A DNA stretch of 21,976 nt from Bacteroidales bacterium (lineage in GTDB: Bacteria; Bacteroidota; Bacteroidia; Bacteroidales; VadinHA17): contig DAIDJT010000012.1 of assembly GCA_027451265.1 (NCBI GenBank), forward strand, positions 1 through 21,976. The letters run 5' to 3'. Both the position numbers and the translations under genes were made by a program. Position 1 is the first letter of the stretch. Each line of letters starts with the position of its first letter. Shown piece by piece: positions 21,708 to 21,976 of this stretch. Under the pieces are notes generated by a model that worked only from the letters and a program-made list of their open reading frames with translations, made no database searches and was not told the origin of the DNA.

Positions 21708-21976
21708 TCAGGTGCGGATAAAATGATCCATGGTAAACGGTATCTCAATGGAAAACTCCACCAGGCCCTCAACTGTGCCGTTTTTATGCCACGGAGCCTG
21801 CCAGATCATCTTCTTTACGCCGTTTTTTTCAATTGTGTAGCAATTTGCTTTGCCTGTCTCAAGAATCTGCATGATTTTTTGCCATGATTCAGGTTTATGG
21901 CAATCCCTGAGGTCTGACCCTTCAAGGGACTTACCTCCCTGTTTTGCGAAGGTGGCGGCAGACTTGCCGTTCATAT
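21708..21976 (-). CDS. PAS-domain protein, 3' part (5' end outside window)
   Basis: Only the last 89 or so codons are in the window. ATG 21974 could serve as a start, but the frame runs on past the window edge. The visible sequence opens inside a PAS domain: MNGKSAATFAKQGGKSL is normally preceded by a strand ending in Tyr, so the true start is upstream. Further PAS features are DLRDCHKPESWQKIMQIL, then NCYTIEKNGVKKMIWQAPW and GLVEFSIEIPF, the last two strands of the sheet, ending in TMDHFIRT. Single-domain PAS proteins of this kind occur in Bacteroidota; the ligand or signal is unknown. It is the most upstream visible gene of the tmk operon, 17 bases before tmk. Assignment to PAS is by motif appearance only. 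Confidence 0.7.
   Translation of the reverse strand, partial: MNGKSAATFAKQGGKSLEGSDLRDCHKPESWQKIMQILETGKANCYTIEKNGVKKMIWQAPWHKNGTVEGLVEFSIEIPFTMDHFIRT

Overview
The window reads as chromosomal DNA of a Bacteroidota bacterium, most likely a Bacteroidales/Marinilabiliales-type lineage. Four things point there. Start codons almost never carry a Shine-Dalgarno sequence. Several intergenic regions carry the Bacteroidota -7 promoter motif TAnnTTTG. Lipoproteins and outer-membrane proteins are frequent. The gene families are typical of the phylum: the Bacteroidota form of UvrA, a BT_3928-like DoxX protein beside tpiA, and an IPT/TIG-Kelch lipoprotein. I see no rRNA, tRNA, CRISPR array, transposase or phage gene. 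Genes are tightly packed and no gene-free stretch exceeds 200 bases.

Layout. (1) 1-3172, forward: the 3' part of an outer-membrane beta-barrel protein, then a lipoprotein with four IPT/TIG domains and a Kelch propeller. (2) 3177-5972, reverse: uvrA, convergent with the lipoprotein gene. (3) 6169-6994, forward: an ECF-type sigma factor and a small acidic protein of unknown function; both start regions carry inverted repeats. (4) 7132-10852, forward: two consecutive lipoprotein zinc metallopeptidases (HELGH and HEFGH). (5) 10889-11686, reverse: a SAM-dependent methyltransferase. (6) 11774-13030, forward: a compact operon of an SPFH/band-7 membrane protein, an Arc-like ribbon-helix-helix protein and a DUF2082-like zinc-ribbon protein. 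Its promoter is overlaid by three tandem 11-bp repeats. (7) 13033-13737, reverse: rsmE. (8) 13800-14309, forward: an MJ0936/YfcE-type phosphoesterase, followed by a 30-bp tandem-repeat tract. (9) 21976-14499, reverse: an apparent operon of a PAS protein (cut by the window edge), tmk, a BT_3928-like DoxX protein, tpiA and a 1493-residue exported protein of unknown function.

How the genes work together. Most of the window is housekeeping: DNA repair, dTMP synthesis, glycolysis and rRNA methylation, mixed with cell-envelope functions. The best candidate for an undescribed system is the SPFH / ribbon-helix-helix / zinc-ribbon operon. It encodes a membrane scaffold, a probable DNA-binding repressor and a probable zinc-binding accessory protein. 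Its promoter carries 11-bp-phased ATATC half-sites, the kind of spacing an Arc-like protein could use for autoregulation. Secondary candidates are the 1493-residue exported protein and the in-frame decapeptide-like repeat tract beside its 3' end. All functional statements rest on reading sequences by eye; no database search was run.
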